In this document: positions 43,683 through 55,075 of the stretch, piece after piece | How positions within the stretch are numbered: the stretch's first letter is position 1 | Layout: each line of letters begins with the position of its first letter | NCBI RefSeq assembly: GCF_027887165.1 | Contig: NC_077229.1 | Span: 206,276,753 to 206,340,752, forward strand | Origin: Monodelphis domestica | Taxonomy: Eukaryota > Chordata > Mammalia > Didelphimorphia > Didelphidae | Direction: 5' to 3' | DNA length: 64,000 nt | Translations under genes and position numbers: made by a program | Notes under the pieces: model-generated | What the model was told of the DNA's origin: nothing | Databases searched by the model: none | The model's input: the letters and a program-made list of their open reading frames with translations, nothing else

Positions 43683-46114
43683 CTTACTAGCAAAATTATT
43701 TTATTTTATTTTATTTTATTTTTATATATATATTTTAATAATATTTTATTTGATCATTTCCAAGCATTATTCATTAAAGACAAAGATCATTTTCTTTTCC
43801 TCCCCCTCACCCCCCATAGCCGACGCGTGATTCCACTGGGTGTCTCATGTGTTCTTGATTTGAATCCATTTCTATGTTGTCAATATTTGCATTAGAGTTT
43901 CGTTTAGAGTCTCTCCTCTGTCATGTCCCCTCAACCGCTGTAGTCAGGCAGTTGCTTTTCCTCGGTGTTTCCACTCCCATAGTTTATCCTTTGCTTATGC
44001 TTAGTGTTTTTTCTCCTAGAACCCTGCAGATTGTTCCGGGCCATTACACCACCACTAATGGAGAAGTCCATTACGTTCGATTATACCACAGTGTATTAGT
44101 CTCTGTGTACAATGTTTTCCTGGTTCTGCTCCTCTCGCTCTGCATCACTTCCTGGAGGTTGTTCCATTCTCCATGGAATTCCTCCACTTTATTATTCCTT
44201 TTAGCACAATAGTATTCCATCACCAACATATACCACAATTTGCTCAGCCATTCCCCAATTGATGGGCATCCCCTTGCTTTCCAGTTTTTGGCCACCTCAA
44301 AGAGCGCAGCTATGAATATTTTTGTACAAGTCTTTTTGTCCATTGTCTCTTTGGGGTACAGACCCAGCAGTGCTATGGCTGGATCAAAGGGTAGACATTC
44401 TTTTGTCACCCTTTGGGCATAGTTCCAAATTGCCCTCCAGAATGGTTGGATCAATTCACAACTCCACCAGCAATGAATTAATGTCCCTACTTTGCCACAT
44501 CCCCTCCAGCATTCATTACTTTCCTTTGCTATCATGCTAGCCAGTCTGCTTGGTGTGAGGTGATACCTCAGAGTTGTTTTGATTTGCATCTCTCTGATTA
44601 TAAGAGATTTAGAACACTTCTTCATGTGCTTATTAATAGTTTTGATTTCTTTATCTGAGAACTGCCTATCCATGTCCCTTGCCCATTTATCAATTGGAGA
44701 ATGGCTTGTTTTTTTTGTACAGTTGATTTAGCTCTTTATAAATTTGAGTAATTAAACCTTTGTCAGAGGTTTCTATGAAGATTTTTTCCCAATTTGTTGT
44801 TTCCCTTCTGATTTTAGTTACATTGGTTTTGTTTGTACAAAAGCTTTTTAATTTGATGTAGTCAAAATTATTTATTTTACATTTTGTGATTTTTTCTATG
44901 TCTTGCTTGGTTTTAAAGCCTTTCCCCTCCCAAAGGTCTGACATGTATACTATTCTGTGTTTACCCAATTTACTTATGGTTTCCTTCTTTATGTTTAAGT
45001 CATTCACCCATTTTGAATTTATCTTGGTGTAGGGTATGAGGTGTTGATCCAAACCTAATCTCTCCCACACTGTCTTCCAATTTTCCCAGCAGTTTTTTTT
45101 TTATCAAATAGTGGATTTTTGTCCCAAAAGCTGGGATCTTTGGGTTTATTGTATACTGTCTTGCGGAGGTCGCTTTCCCCCAGTCTATTCCACTGATCTT
45201 CCTTTCTGTTTCTTAGCCAGTACCAAATTGTTTTGATGACTGCTGCTTTGTAATATAGTTTAAGGTCTGGGACTGCAAGGCCCCCATCATATGTGTTTTT
45301 TTTTCATTATTTCCCTGGATATCCTTGATCTTTTGTTATTCCAAATGAATTTTGTTATGTTTTTTTCTAAATCAGTAAAGAAATATTTTGGTAGTTCTAT
45401 GGGTATGGCACTAAATAGATAAATAAGTTTGGGTAGGATGGTCATTTTTATTATATTGGCTCATCCTATCCATGAGCAGTTAATGTTTTTCTAATTGTTC
45501 AAGTCTAGTTTTAGTTGTGTGGAGAGTGTTTTGTAGTTGTGTTTATATAGTTCCTGTGTTTGTTTTGGGAGATAGATTCCTAGGTATTTTATTTTGTCTA
45601 AGGTGATTTTGAATGGGATTTCGCTTTCTAGTTTTTGCTGCTGAGCTGTGTTGGAGATATATAGAAAAGCTGATGACTTGTGTGGGTTTATTTTGTATCC
45701 TGCAACTTTGCTAAAGTTGTTGATTATTTCAATTAGCTTTTTGGTTGAATCTCTAGGATTCTTTAAGTAGACTATCATGTCATCTGCAAAGAGTGATAAC
45801 TTGGTCTCCTTGCCTATTTTGATGCCTTCAATTTCTTTCCCTTCTCTAATTGCTACTGCTAGTGTTTCTAGTACAATGTCAAATAGTAGAGGTGATAATG
45901 GGCATCCTTGTTTCACTCCTGATCTTATTGAGAATGCATCTAGTTTATCCCCATTGCAGATGATATTAGCTGATGGTTTTAGATATATACTGTTTATTAT
46001 TTTTAGGAAAGACCCTTCTATTCCTATGCTTTCTAGTGTTTTTAATAGGAATGGGTGTTGTATTTTATCAAAGGCTTTTTCTGCGTCTATTGAGATAATC
46101 TTACTAGCAAAATT
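43683..46114 (-). mobile_element. 5'-truncated L1 insertion with 15-bp target-site duplication
   Basis: The exact direct repeat cttactagcaaaatt at 43683-43697 and 46100-46114 brackets the element at 43698-46099. The left side is the 3' end in antisense: a TTTTA-type tail, then 3'UTR (tcccactgggtgtct-like). The right side is a 5' truncation inside ORF2, at the codon run for [14 protein letters not shown]. At 2.4 kb it is about a third of full length. A perfect duplication and long residual frames make it the youngest L1 in the window. Confidence 0.9.
44071..46099 (-). pseudogene. L1 ORF2p reverse transcriptase to C-terminus, truncated
   Basis: The reading starts in the reverse-transcriptase domain. 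45491-46099 encodes [14 protein letters not shown], then the motif [13 protein letters not shown], then SLFADD (catalytic FADD), then KYLGIYL. After frame breaks around 45100-45490, 44690-45070 and 44071-44673 encode the C-terminal region with the Cys-rich motif ECWRGCGKVGTLIHCWW and end at a natural stop. Endonuclease and ORF1 are absent through 5' truncation. The open frame 45491-46399 is a chimera: its first 100 codons (46100-46399) are flanking intron, and L1 begins at codon 101. It is non-functional. Confidence 0.9.
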
Positions 46115-46414
46115 TGACAGAGTAGTTTCTATGGCTATATTCAACTGATCAAGCACTAAAAATGTAAATAAGAACCACAGAGTTTTATATCTGTAAAAGA
46201 CATCAGCCTTATCTAATCCAATCTGTACTTGAGAAAGAATGCCCTGTATGAATTCCTGACAGGTGCGCTTATTCTGTAAACCCAGTAGGTATTTCAGATA
46301 CTTTCCTTCCTTTATGAAGAGCTTACATTTGTACTGGGGAAACAAAACAGGCCCAGGGACAGTTATTGCTGCCAGGAAATAATGATGAATGGATCCCATT
46401 TATATATTTAGTTA
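46115..46414. other. Flanking intron, possible old repeat
   Basis: 300 bp read in frame with the L1 by chance. '(t)tatctaatccaatctgta' and 'gtattgaattcctgacag'-like text may be an old unrecognised repeat. There is no gene. Confidence 0.35.
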
Positions 46415-47120
46415 GTCAAGTCAGTAAACATTTACTAAGCATCTTATATGAGCCAGGCATTGTGCTAAGGGCTTAAAGAAAGGCAATCTAATGGGGGAAT
46501 TAACACATCAACTACTATGTACAAATAAGCTATATTCAGGATCAATCGGACATAATTCACAGAGGGAAGACTCTAGAATTAAGAGGGATTAAGGAAGGCT
46601 TCCTATAGAAGGTGAGATTTTAGCTGGAGCTTGAAGAAACCTAGGGAAGACATGAGATAAATTTGAGGAGGAAGACCATAACAGTTTTGTTGAAGGAAAC
46701 CACAAAGAGGCTAGTATTTTCTGTTTTGAAGAACATGAGGAGAGTGTGTGTATGTGTGTGGTCAGTGTCATGAGAAACTTTGAATACTAAAGATTTTATA
46801 TTTGATCTTGGGGATGGTAGGGAACAGTTAGATTTTATTGAAGGGTGATGATGGCATACTTAGACCTGCACTTTAGGAAAATCCCTTGGGTATATTTGTT
46901 ACTCTCTAAAGAGTAGGGAGACACTTGTGGCAAGCAGCCTCATTAGTAAGCTGTGATGGTGATAGTGATGGAGCTCTTTAGGAGAGAAGAAGGGAGGCAT
47001 TTTTGAAGAAATGTTACAAGGATGAAATAGATAGGTATTGACAACAGATTGAATATGAAGGCATCATCACTGTGGAATTGAAGATAAAAGTTATGCTGGG
47101 GTACTGGGAGAATGGTGTAA
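46415..47120 (-). repeat. L2 LINE, 3' part, antisense
   Basis: A classic antisense L2 start ('gtaaacatttactaagcatc', 'gccaggcattgtgctaaggg'), then 'aaggcttcctatagaaggtg', 'cttagacctgcactttagga' and 'ggcatttttgaagaaatgtt'. It is the best preserved L2 in the window, yet still frame-broken. Confidence 0.8.
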
Positions 47121-47194
47121 ATAACTAGGTGGTGTATTAATAGGTAATTTGTATTACTATTTGTTGTTGAACTAACTAACTGGAATGTACTCTG

Positions 47195-48040
47195 GCTTGA
47201 CTGTGACTGAAGAACTGCTACTAGTTATGGAGATAGAAATACTTTCTTCAGAGATACTGAGAGATACAGAGAGATGCTGAGAGAGATGCTGCCACAGGAA
47301 TAGAGAGATATTGACATAGGGGAATCCTCTGGGGTCTGCCTACTGATCCCTACTGATGGCTAATGGATCAATCTATTTCCTAACCTCCTCCTCCCTTCTC
47401 TCCCTCCCTTTCTCAACCCTCCCCCCCCCTCAGTTTCTTCTTGAAGGCTTTGGCTTCCTCCCTCCCCCCTGAGTGGACTATGCTATTTATGAGAAAAAAA
47501 ACTTCTTCCTTTCTTTTCTCAGGTAAGGGGTTTAGATGGGAAACTGAGGGAAGAGGGATGAGGGTTTCCCTAAACCTTAGAATTTATGAAGGTTATGGAA
47601 ATAATCAGTCTTGTCAGAATTGTGATTCAGAGGGACAGTTAGAGAGATGGATGGAGGACCACTACTTAAAATCTTCTTTCTTCTTTACAAAGCCCCCAAG
47701 GTCTCTCAGCCTAATTTCAGAAGCCCCCCTCAAGGGTCCTTCAATCTGGGACAGAAGCTACAATGATCAGTTCAGTTTCTTCCCCCTACAGCCAGGCTTG
47801 GTTCCTTTCTTGGTCAGTAAAACCCCCAGAGAGAGAGACAGACAGAAAACAGAGGTTTCTCAGTTTCTCCTGGCCAGCTCAACTTCCCGAGCCAGAGAAT
47901 CATATCTTCCCCCTCCAGCTTCAACTGCCTTCTCCTCCTGGGAACATTCTGTTTGGAACCTTCTTCTTGATTGACAGAATGGTCCCCAACCTTGGTTCTT
48001 GCATCTTGGCTTGTCCTGCAAAACCTCTCTCTCTTCATGT
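47195..48040. other. Unassigned pyrimidine/purine-rich segment with chance ORF
   Basis: It has 'gagatactgagagatacaga' direct-repeat text, long C/T stretches (47380-47470) and a 177-codon + frame (47441-47974) whose Ser/Arg-rich product resembles nothing I know. The composition and setting (between L2 and SINE) suggest a decayed repeat, perhaps LTR-type, rather than a host exon. I cannot assign it. Confidence 0.35.
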
Positions 48041-48044
48041 CTCT

Positions 48045-48290
48045 ACCACAGTGGCATAGTGTAAAGTGTTGGGCCTGGAGTCAAGAAGACTAGTGTAAAA
48101 TCCAAATTCAGTCACCTAACTGGCTGTGTAAATTCTAGTGATCAAATTAACTGTCTGCTTCGATTTCCTCAAATGTAAACTGAAGATAATAATAATCATA
48201 GCACTTACCCCCCAGGATTGTCGTGAGCATCAAATGAGATATTTGTTAAGAACTTAGCCCAGTGTAATAAATGCTTGTTACCTTGACAGT
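48045..48290 (+). repeat. MIR/THER-type SINE, sense, near full length
   Basis: 'agtggcatagtgtaaagtgt', 'gggcctggagtcaagaagac', 'tgtgagcatcaaatgaga'-like text and an end at 'ttagcccagtgtaataaatg'. The order fits the sense MIR with its L2-like tail. Confidence 0.75.
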
Positions 48291-48359
48291 ATTAGGGAAG
48301 TTTGGGAGTGGTGGAAAAAATTTTTTTGGGGTGGAAAAATTTAGTTTTGGATGTAACAT

Positions 48360-49000
48360 TCTTTTTTTAACTTAACATTTTATTATTTATTTTGACATTT
48401 TTTAATAATTGAGTTCTTCTAAATTCTCTCTCAGCCATTGAGAAGGAAAGAAATGTGATGTTATTCATGTGAAATCATGTAAAACATATTTACACATTAG
48501 CCATGTTGCAAAAAATTTTTATTCACCTTGCCCTGAGACTTATCAGTTTTTTCTTTGAAGGTAGATAGCATTTTTCATTCTGAGTCTTTCAGTATTGTTT
48601 TAGATACTTTTATTACTGACAATAGTTAAGCCATTCACAATCGATCATCATACAATATTGCTATTACTGTGTACAGTATTCTCCTGGTTTTGTTCTTTTG
48701 CTTTGTTTCAGTTCACATAAGTCTTCCCCAGGTTTTCTGAAAGCATACTTCTTGTCATTTCTTATAGCACAATAGTATTCCATTCCAATCACATAGCACA
48801 ACTTGTAGGTATCGCCTTGATAGACATTCCTTCAATTTACACATTCTTTGCCACCACAAAAAACCCATCATCATTTTTGTACAGTAGGCCCTTTTCCTTT
48901 TTCTTTGACCTCTTTGGAATAAAGACCTAGTAATGGTATTTTTGGGCCAAAGAGTATGCACAGTTTTATAGTCCTTTATTGGTTCATTAAGTTTTTATGC
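48360..49000 (-). repeat. Old L1 3' end (ORF2 C-terminus/3'UTR), antisense
   Basis: It parallels the younger L1 copy: 'ttgtcatttcttatagcaca', 'atagtattccattccaatca', 'cctctttggaataaagacct', 'gggccaaagagtatgcacag'. Strongly diverged. Confidence 0.7.
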
Positions 49001-50600
49001 TTCATTACATAATTAGTTTTTGTTAAAAGTTCCAGATACAGCTGAGAAAAAGACATTTTCTTTTCTATTTCCATTCAGTTTTCTCCAAAGGCCTATCATG
49101 TCTAACATACAAAATTTGATTCTTCTTCTTTATTTCTTATTTTATAGTTAGACTTAGCCTAGTTCTGTGAGAGAAAAGTTGATGTCCTCTACTAGCATAA
49201 TTTTACTATTTATATGTTCCTCCTGTTACTCATTTTTTCCTATAAGAATTTGGATATGATATCATTTTGATATTATTTAGTATTGATATTATTTAATTGT
49301 CTCTACCTTTTGGAAAAAATGTTATTTCCTGTTTATCTCTTTTAATTAGGTCTGTTTAGGCTTTTGCTTTGTGATTCCTGCCTTTTTTTTTAAACTTCAG
49401 CTATAGCTGCTCTGGCTCCTTATTTTTACCTTGAGTGTCTCTTTATTTCAAGTGTGTTTAGTGTAACAACATATTGGTATATTCTCACTTCTAATCTATT
49501 CTGTTATTACCTCCTGTTTTATGGGTGAGTTCATATTCACATTCAGTTATGATGAATAAATGTGTATGTTTCTTCATCTTATTTTTCCCTATTTATCCTT
49601 TTCTCTCTCTTAACCCTGTCTCTCTTAAAAAGTCTATTTTCTTTTGACTACTATCTCCTTTAATCTGCCCTCCCTTCAGTGCTCCTCTCCTTATCCCTAA
49701 CCACTTCTATTTCTCAGGTGCATAAGATAGATTTTTATACTCAGTATGTTTGTTTTTCTTTCTTTGAACCAGTTCCAATGAGAGTGAGGTTTAAGAGTTG
49801 CCCACCCATTTCCCATCCCACACCCCACTGTAAAAACTCTTTTTTGTGAGTTCATTTTTTCAGTTCTTTTTTCCCTTCCTTTTTCTCCCAGGGCACCCCT
49901 CTTTCTCACCCCTTAATATTTTGTTAAGATTATTCCATCATAGTCAGCTCATACCTATGTGCTCTAAATATACTTCTTTTCAATTCTTTAATAATAATAA
50001 TAATAATAAAACTCTTAGGAGTTATAAGTATCATCTTCCCATATAGGAATATAAATAGCTTATCCATATTAAGCCCTATATAATTTCTCTTTCATGTTTT
50101 ATCTTTTTATGTTTCAATTGAATCTTATGTTTGAATGTCAGATTTTCTATTCTGCTCTGTTTTTTTCATCAGGAAAGCTTCAAAGCACTCTATTTCATTA
50201 AATATCAATTTTTTTCCTTCTGGAGAATTATTCTCAATTTTCTTGGTTAGGTTATTCTTGGGTTTAATCCTAGATCCTTTGCCTTGTAGAATATGATATT
50301 CTAGGCCCTCAACTACTTTAATGTAGAAACTGCTAAATCTTGTGTGACCTTGACTTGAGATGCACAGTATTTGGGTTTTTTATTTCTGGCTGTTTAAAGT
50401 ATTTTCTCCTTGCCCTGGATACTCTGAAATTTGGCTGCAATATTCTTGAAAGTTTTCATTTTGGGATCTCCTTCAGGAAATGATTGGTGGATTATTTCCA
50501 TTTTTAATTTATCCTTTAGTTCTAGGATAGCAAGGCAGTGTTCCATGATAATTTCTTGAAATATACCTAGGCTCTTTTTTTGATTATGACTTTCAGATAG
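49001..50600 (-). repeat. L1/HAL1-type LINE with ORF1 C-terminal remnant, antisense
   Basis: On the minus strand 50394-50590 reads ...IIGLSES... then KNIAAKFQSIQGKEKIL, the L1 ORF1p pattern (IIGxPE..., RxIIxKF..., KEKIL). Further along, with stops, LGLNPRITQPRKL matches ORF1 '(F)QPRISYPAKL'. Below about 49560 the text fits the start of ORF2 (endonuclease) in antisense. With 48360-49000 it could be one L1 or half-L1 (HAL1) copy lacking most of ORF2. It includes an (AAT)n run at 49991-50008. Several stops; old. Confidence 0.65.
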
Positions 50601-50611
50601 TCCAATAATTC

Positions 50612-51085
50612 TTTTTTTTAAACCTTTACCTTCCATCTTAGAATTAATGTTTTGATTTGGTTCCAAGGCCGAAGAACAGTAAGGGCTAGGCAATGGGAGT
50701 TAAATGATGTAGATTTTAAAAAATAGTATCTAATACTCCAAGTATTATATTTATAAAGTTTCTTAAAGTACAACTTAAAGTAAACAGGCTAGAGAAACAG
50801 AAAGAGCTCACCCAGCCTTGCATGTGGGTAAAAGAGAGAGAGCGAGAGGGAGGAGTTACAAAAACTTATAATCAAGAACACATGTAACCAGAAAGGGAAA
50901 AGGATTCTTGGGATAATAAAAGAATTCTGGGAGATGGAGTACAAATATTTCTAATTATACAGTGATTTATTATTATACAGATGGCCAGGGTGACATAACT
51001 AGGAAATATCTAAATAAAGATTTGAACTCTGGACCTCCCATCTCAAAGTCTTGCTCTCAATCCACTGAACCTGTCCCTAGTCCAA
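50612..51085 (-). repeat. CORE-SINE, antisense, split by an insertion
   Basis: The left half runs 50612-50707 ('aacctttaccttccatctta', 'ggctaggcaatgggagttaa') and the right half 50980-51085 ('tggccagggtgacataacta', 'ctggacctcccatctcaaag', 'ctcaatccactgaacctgtc'). The two halves abut in the SINE consensus. Confidence 0.75.
50708..50979 (-). mobile_element. ~270-bp insertion in SINE, LTR-like
   Basis: On the + strand it runs from tgtagatttt to attatacag. On the minus strand it starts TGTATAATAA and ends ...AAATCTACA, i.e. TG...CA ends typical of LTRs. Internal text: 'gagctcacccagccttgcat', 'gattcttgggataataaaag'. It is probably a short solo LTR, family not determined. It looks decayed. Confidence 0.45.
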
Positions 51086-51469
51086 TGATCCTCAAATGAT
51101 CTCTCCTTGATAAATTTTACAAGCCATTTGTTTTTCTCATATTTCACATTTTCTTCAATTTTTAAAAATTCTTTTGAGTTTTTATTATTGTTTCTTGATG
51201 TCTTGTAAAGTCATTAGCTTCCACTGAAGCAGTTCCAATTTTAAGGAATTTTTTTCTTCTGTAAGCTTTTGCATTTTTTTCCATTTGACCAACCCTCTTT
51301 TTTAAGGAGTTCTTCTCTGAACTCTACAGTTTTGCTTTTGACTTCATCATTCAACCAAAAGTGATCTTCCAAAGTAAGCTTTTGAAATTATTGATCACCC
51401 TCTTCTTTGTGGTACTCTCTTCTCTCTCCTTTCCATAATGCTATGCTACCTGTATTCTGTTATCCTAGA

Positions 51470-52030
51470 TATATTGAGTTTTAAAATGTCTGTAAGACTA
51501 TCCAGTTGAAAATGTCTAATAGATGGCTGTAGATATGAGACAGGAGGTTGGGAATGAGGTTAGTAGTTGTGAGAATTGTCAGCATAGAGATGATCATGAA
51601 ATCATTGCTTTGAGTTCATGAAACTGATGAGACAATCAAGTTAAAAAGCATAGAGAGAGAAGAGAAGAAGGCCAAGGAAAGATCTCTGTTGGACACCCAG
51701 GCTTAGTGGCCCTGACCTGGGTGATGATCCAGCAAAAAATACTGAGGAGTGGTCAGAGAGACAGGAAGAGAATTAGGGAGAGTAGTGTGGAAGAGAGATA
51801 AAAGAGTACCATGGAAAAGAAGGTGATTAATGTCAGAGGCTTAAGAGAAGTCAAGAAAGATGAAGATTGAGAAAAGGTCATTGATTTTGGTAACTAAGAT
51901 ATCTTTGGTTATTTGGGAAAGATCATTTTGGTTGAATGATGAAGTCAAGTCAGATTGTAAAGAGTTAAGAAGAGAGTAAAAGGAGAAGTGGAGATACTTT
52001 AGAAATTTGGAAGTATCTATTCTAGATATC
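51470..52030 (-). repeat. L2 LINE ORF2, antisense
   Basis: On the minus strand 51841-52020 reads SLLNSLQSDLTSSFNQNDLSQ, close to the L2 reverse-transcriptase motif LLNSLQSGFRPHHSTETALS. 'cagcatagagatgatcatga' and 'ggacacccaggctta' are upstream marks. It is split by the SINE at 52031. Confidence 0.8.
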
Positions 52031-52257
52031 AGGAGTGTGCTAAGTGACTTAGTAAATAGAGCACTAGGCTTAGAGACTAGATGACCCAAGTTCAAATCTG
52101 GCAGTGTGAACCTGGATGAGTCGCTTAACCTCTGCCTTAATCTACTGGAGAAGGAAATGGCAAACTACTTCAATATCTCTTTGCCAAGAAAACCCCATGG
52201 ATAGTATGACTCATGGGGTCAGAAGGAGTCAGACACAACCAAACAGCAAATTATAGA
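52031..52257 (+). repeat. Marsupial SINE with RTE/BovB-like tail, sense
   Basis: The body is 'gcactaggcttagagactag', 'acccaagttcaaatctggca'. The tail is 'ctttgccaagaaaaccccat' and 'cagaaggagtcagacacaac', ending cagcaaa. It is inserted in L2 and near full length. Confidence 0.8.
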
Positions 52258-52610
52258 TAACTTTTTCAAGGAATTGTGCCAAAGTTTAGGAGGGATATGG
52301 GATGATAATTAGTGAACATGGATATATTGAGGAAGGGCTTTTTGAGAATAGAGGAGACATGAGCATGTTTGTAGACAATAGAATTGCAGCCAGTAAATGA
52401 AGAAAGATTGAAGATAAGTGAGTGAGTGAGGATGTTAATGGGGGGCAGACTGCTAGAGGAGATGGGATAGAATGGGGTCAATTGTATATGAAGATGGGTT
52501 GCCTTGGCAAGGAGGATTGTGAGACAAAAGTGTAAAGAATCCTGTGATTGGCTGCTAGGAAACATACTATGTTTAGAGAAGACATCTTTTCTTTCCTCAG
52601 GTAGCTTGCA
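52258..52610 (-). repeat. L2 LINE ORF2, antisense, continuation
   Basis: On the minus strand it reads YKHAHVSSILKKPFLN and then YHPISLL, the L2 motif YKHA(Q/H)VSPLLKKPxLDP...NYRPISLLPF. It continues directly from the segment left of the SINE. Confidence 0.8.
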
Positions 52611-53811
52611 TACTGGTAGGGATGATATGCTTCAGGTATTCTTGATTTCATCCCTCTGTCTCTGTTCTCTACCAGTGTAGATCACACACAAACCTTGAGT
52701 TTTGTGAGTTGCTATTACTGAAGAAATTGATTACATGGTAGAGAACTCTGAGAAAAGCCTTTCCACAGGTAACTGTAAGGTTTTTTTGGACAATGGGCAC
52801 ATAGCTCATCACTAGTCAAATACTTAAAGTTTTTCTAGGTAATAATAATAGTTGACATTTCCATAAAACTTCCTTGTTTAAAGCATATAGGAGCCTGGAG
52901 GGGTATGCTTTATTATTATTTTGTTCTCAGAGAGGTGAGGGTTATACAGCTAATAAAATGTAAGAAGCAATCTTAAAACCCACAACCTACCACTCCCAAG
53001 TACAACATACTTTCTATTAAAATATACTTCCTTTTGGTGGGACCTGGTAGGGCTTGTATTCTTGATGAGGAAGGCTTCAAGTATCTAAGACTACATTTAT
53101 GTGAAAATTAGATATTGATAAGCAATTATGATGATGATAGTGGCACCTTACTTTTAAACTCATCACCCATGTACCTAAGTATTTAAGTACCTAATAAATA
53201 TTTAATTTAGATTGCTTGTGATTGGCATTTATACATACAGTTGCAGCTCATACCTCTGATTATTTACACTCTAGGTTACTTGATGCCTGATCCTTGTCTC
53301 TTTGCCATTTAATATTATCAGACTAAGTTTTATCTCTTTATACTGTAATGCTGTTTTAGTAGATGTCCCCATAGAAACTCTCTCAGATGTAATGGTAGCC
53401 TCTTTCTTCTTTTAGGGAGTCTTCAGGACTTGTTATTATTTCTTGTGAGGGATGTTAGGGTAGTCCAAGGACCAGGCTACTGTGGGAAGTTTTGGTTAGA
53501 GAGAGTTGGTGCGGTGAAGCAAGGTGGTAGCCTGAAAGAGCTAGAGAAAATGGCTAGATTATCTGTGGCTATAGGGGCCTCCATATTTAGACAAGAGATG
53601 TCCAGCACTTAGCTCTGTTTTTAGTCTGGTGGTGAGATTTGCAGACTAAATACTATAAGGTTTGGTATTTCCATTTCAGTTCTCTATTTTCCTATGAACA
53701 GGATGGAGGTGCAGCTCCAAGCTAGGTTGGGGATATGGTTAAAGTCAGACAATAATGAGGTGTCCATAATCTTGGTGCAATCAAGCATTGGTTCTTCAAT
53801 ACTCTGGCATT
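52611..53811. other. No feature seen
   Basis: Mixed-composition intron. Frames of 60 codons at 53430-53612 show no recognisable content. Confidence 0.4.
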
Positions 53812-53852
53812 CTCTCTCTCTCTCTCTGTCTCTCTCTCTGTCTCTCTCTCTG

Positions 53853-53896
<44 letters not shown>

Positions 53897-53902
53897 TCTG
53901 CC
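53812..53902. repeat. (CT)n/(CTGT)n microsatellite
   Basis: About 90 bp of CT units with scattered G. Frames reading SLSLSLSL or LCLSLCLS here are artefacts. Confidence 0.95.
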
Positions 53903-54294
53903 CCTCCTTCCCTCCCTCTCTCATAAAGAGGCAGAGATATATAGACATACCAACACCAATCAGAAAAAGGGAAAGAAAGACAGAGACTTGCTTTATGTGT
54001 GCTCCAATAACATGAAGGTATAGACTTTGATAAGAGAAATAAAACTAGGTATTTCTGTGGCTAACTAGAAGACTAAATGATTTCTGAACTGTGCTCAGGA
54101 TAATTACTTATCCTATTAAGTTCTGCTAATGCCTCTCTTCCTAGTATTTGGCAATTAATTACCAGAGTTTATGGTAATTTCAGTAGATTCCTAGGATCAT
54201 CAAGAGTTTCTTGATTCTCCAAATTATAACTTCCTTTCCCCTCACCCATTACTGTGTATCAATTTTATATATCTTTTATTTACTTGTGTTTGAG

Positions 54295-54410
54295 CATGTT
54301 GTATCTCCTTAAAGTCAGTGGTGATATCTGTTCTGAATTTGTAGTCACAACACATAGCACTCTCTGGCAGATAATAGGCCCTTAATAAATGTATATTGAT
54401 TGATTAGTTC
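54295..54410 (+). repeat. L2 LINE 3' end, sense
   Basis: 'ctggcagataataggccctt' and 'aataaatgtatattgattga' form the sense L2 terminus. Confidence 0.7.
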
Positions 54411-54427
54411 AATTAGAGCTTAAAAAA

Positions 54428-54620
54428 CAGATAAAGCACATATTAAGTTCTCAACATGTGCTAGGAGCTGAAGTTATAAATAAAAGCAAGCAAGATAACC
54501 CTTACTTTCAAGGAGCTTACATTCTAATGGGAAAATGATGCATAAAGGGAGGTAGAAGAGAATAGATAGTACACTGTCCAGGAAGTACTATTTTATCATT
54601 TTGAACAGTAATATAATCAA
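54428..54620 (-). repeat. L2 LINE 3' end, antisense
   Basis: 'atgtgctaggagctgaagtt', 'acccttactttcaaggagct', 'tacattctaatgggaaaatg' give the antisense L2 terminus. It is placed tail to tail with the sense copy just upstream. Confidence 0.7.
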
Positions 54621-54929
54621 TGTGAAGTCCTCTTAGATAACCTTAAAGTGAACAGAATTTTTAAGTTTACCTATAAGGAAAAACTGATAGTTCAGTAGAA
54701 GATATTTTGCGTAGTATTCTAAAGAATTTTCTTACCTATCAAAATAGACTTTTATTGTACTTGGCTGTACATATATAACTTACTGAAGTTTAATATATTA
54801 TTTTTCCTCTTCATAAGTTACAAGGCTACAATAGTTCTTTTGGAACAAAATAGATTAATGTGATGCCACTGGCAATTTTCTTTACCCCAGCTGGAATCAC
54901 CATTTTTTTCCAAAAAGGTTTGCATTTCT

Positions 54930-55075
54930 TCCTCCAGCTCAGGTAGAACATAAGCTCTTGGAAGGTAGGGATGGTTTCATTCTCTTTGTCTGCCAGCATT
55001 GTCCCAGAAACATTTTTGGTGTTTACTAAATGCTTGCTTGTTTACTAAATGCTTGATTGAGTGATTGTTACATGT
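54930..55075 (+). repeat. L2 LINE 3' end, sense, with 20-bp tandem repeat
   Basis: 'gaacataagctcttggaagg', 'tttgtctgccagcattgtcc', then 'tttactaaatgcttg' twice at a 20-bp period (from about 55021 and 55041). Confidence 0.65.

Noticed and set aside
45491-46399. 302-residue protein as a host gene
   Set aside because: It consists of 100 codons of flanking intron fused by chance to L1 reverse transcriptase at the target-site duplication.
53694-54023. 109-codon frame with poly-SL
   Set aside because: It is translation of a (CT)n microsatellite.
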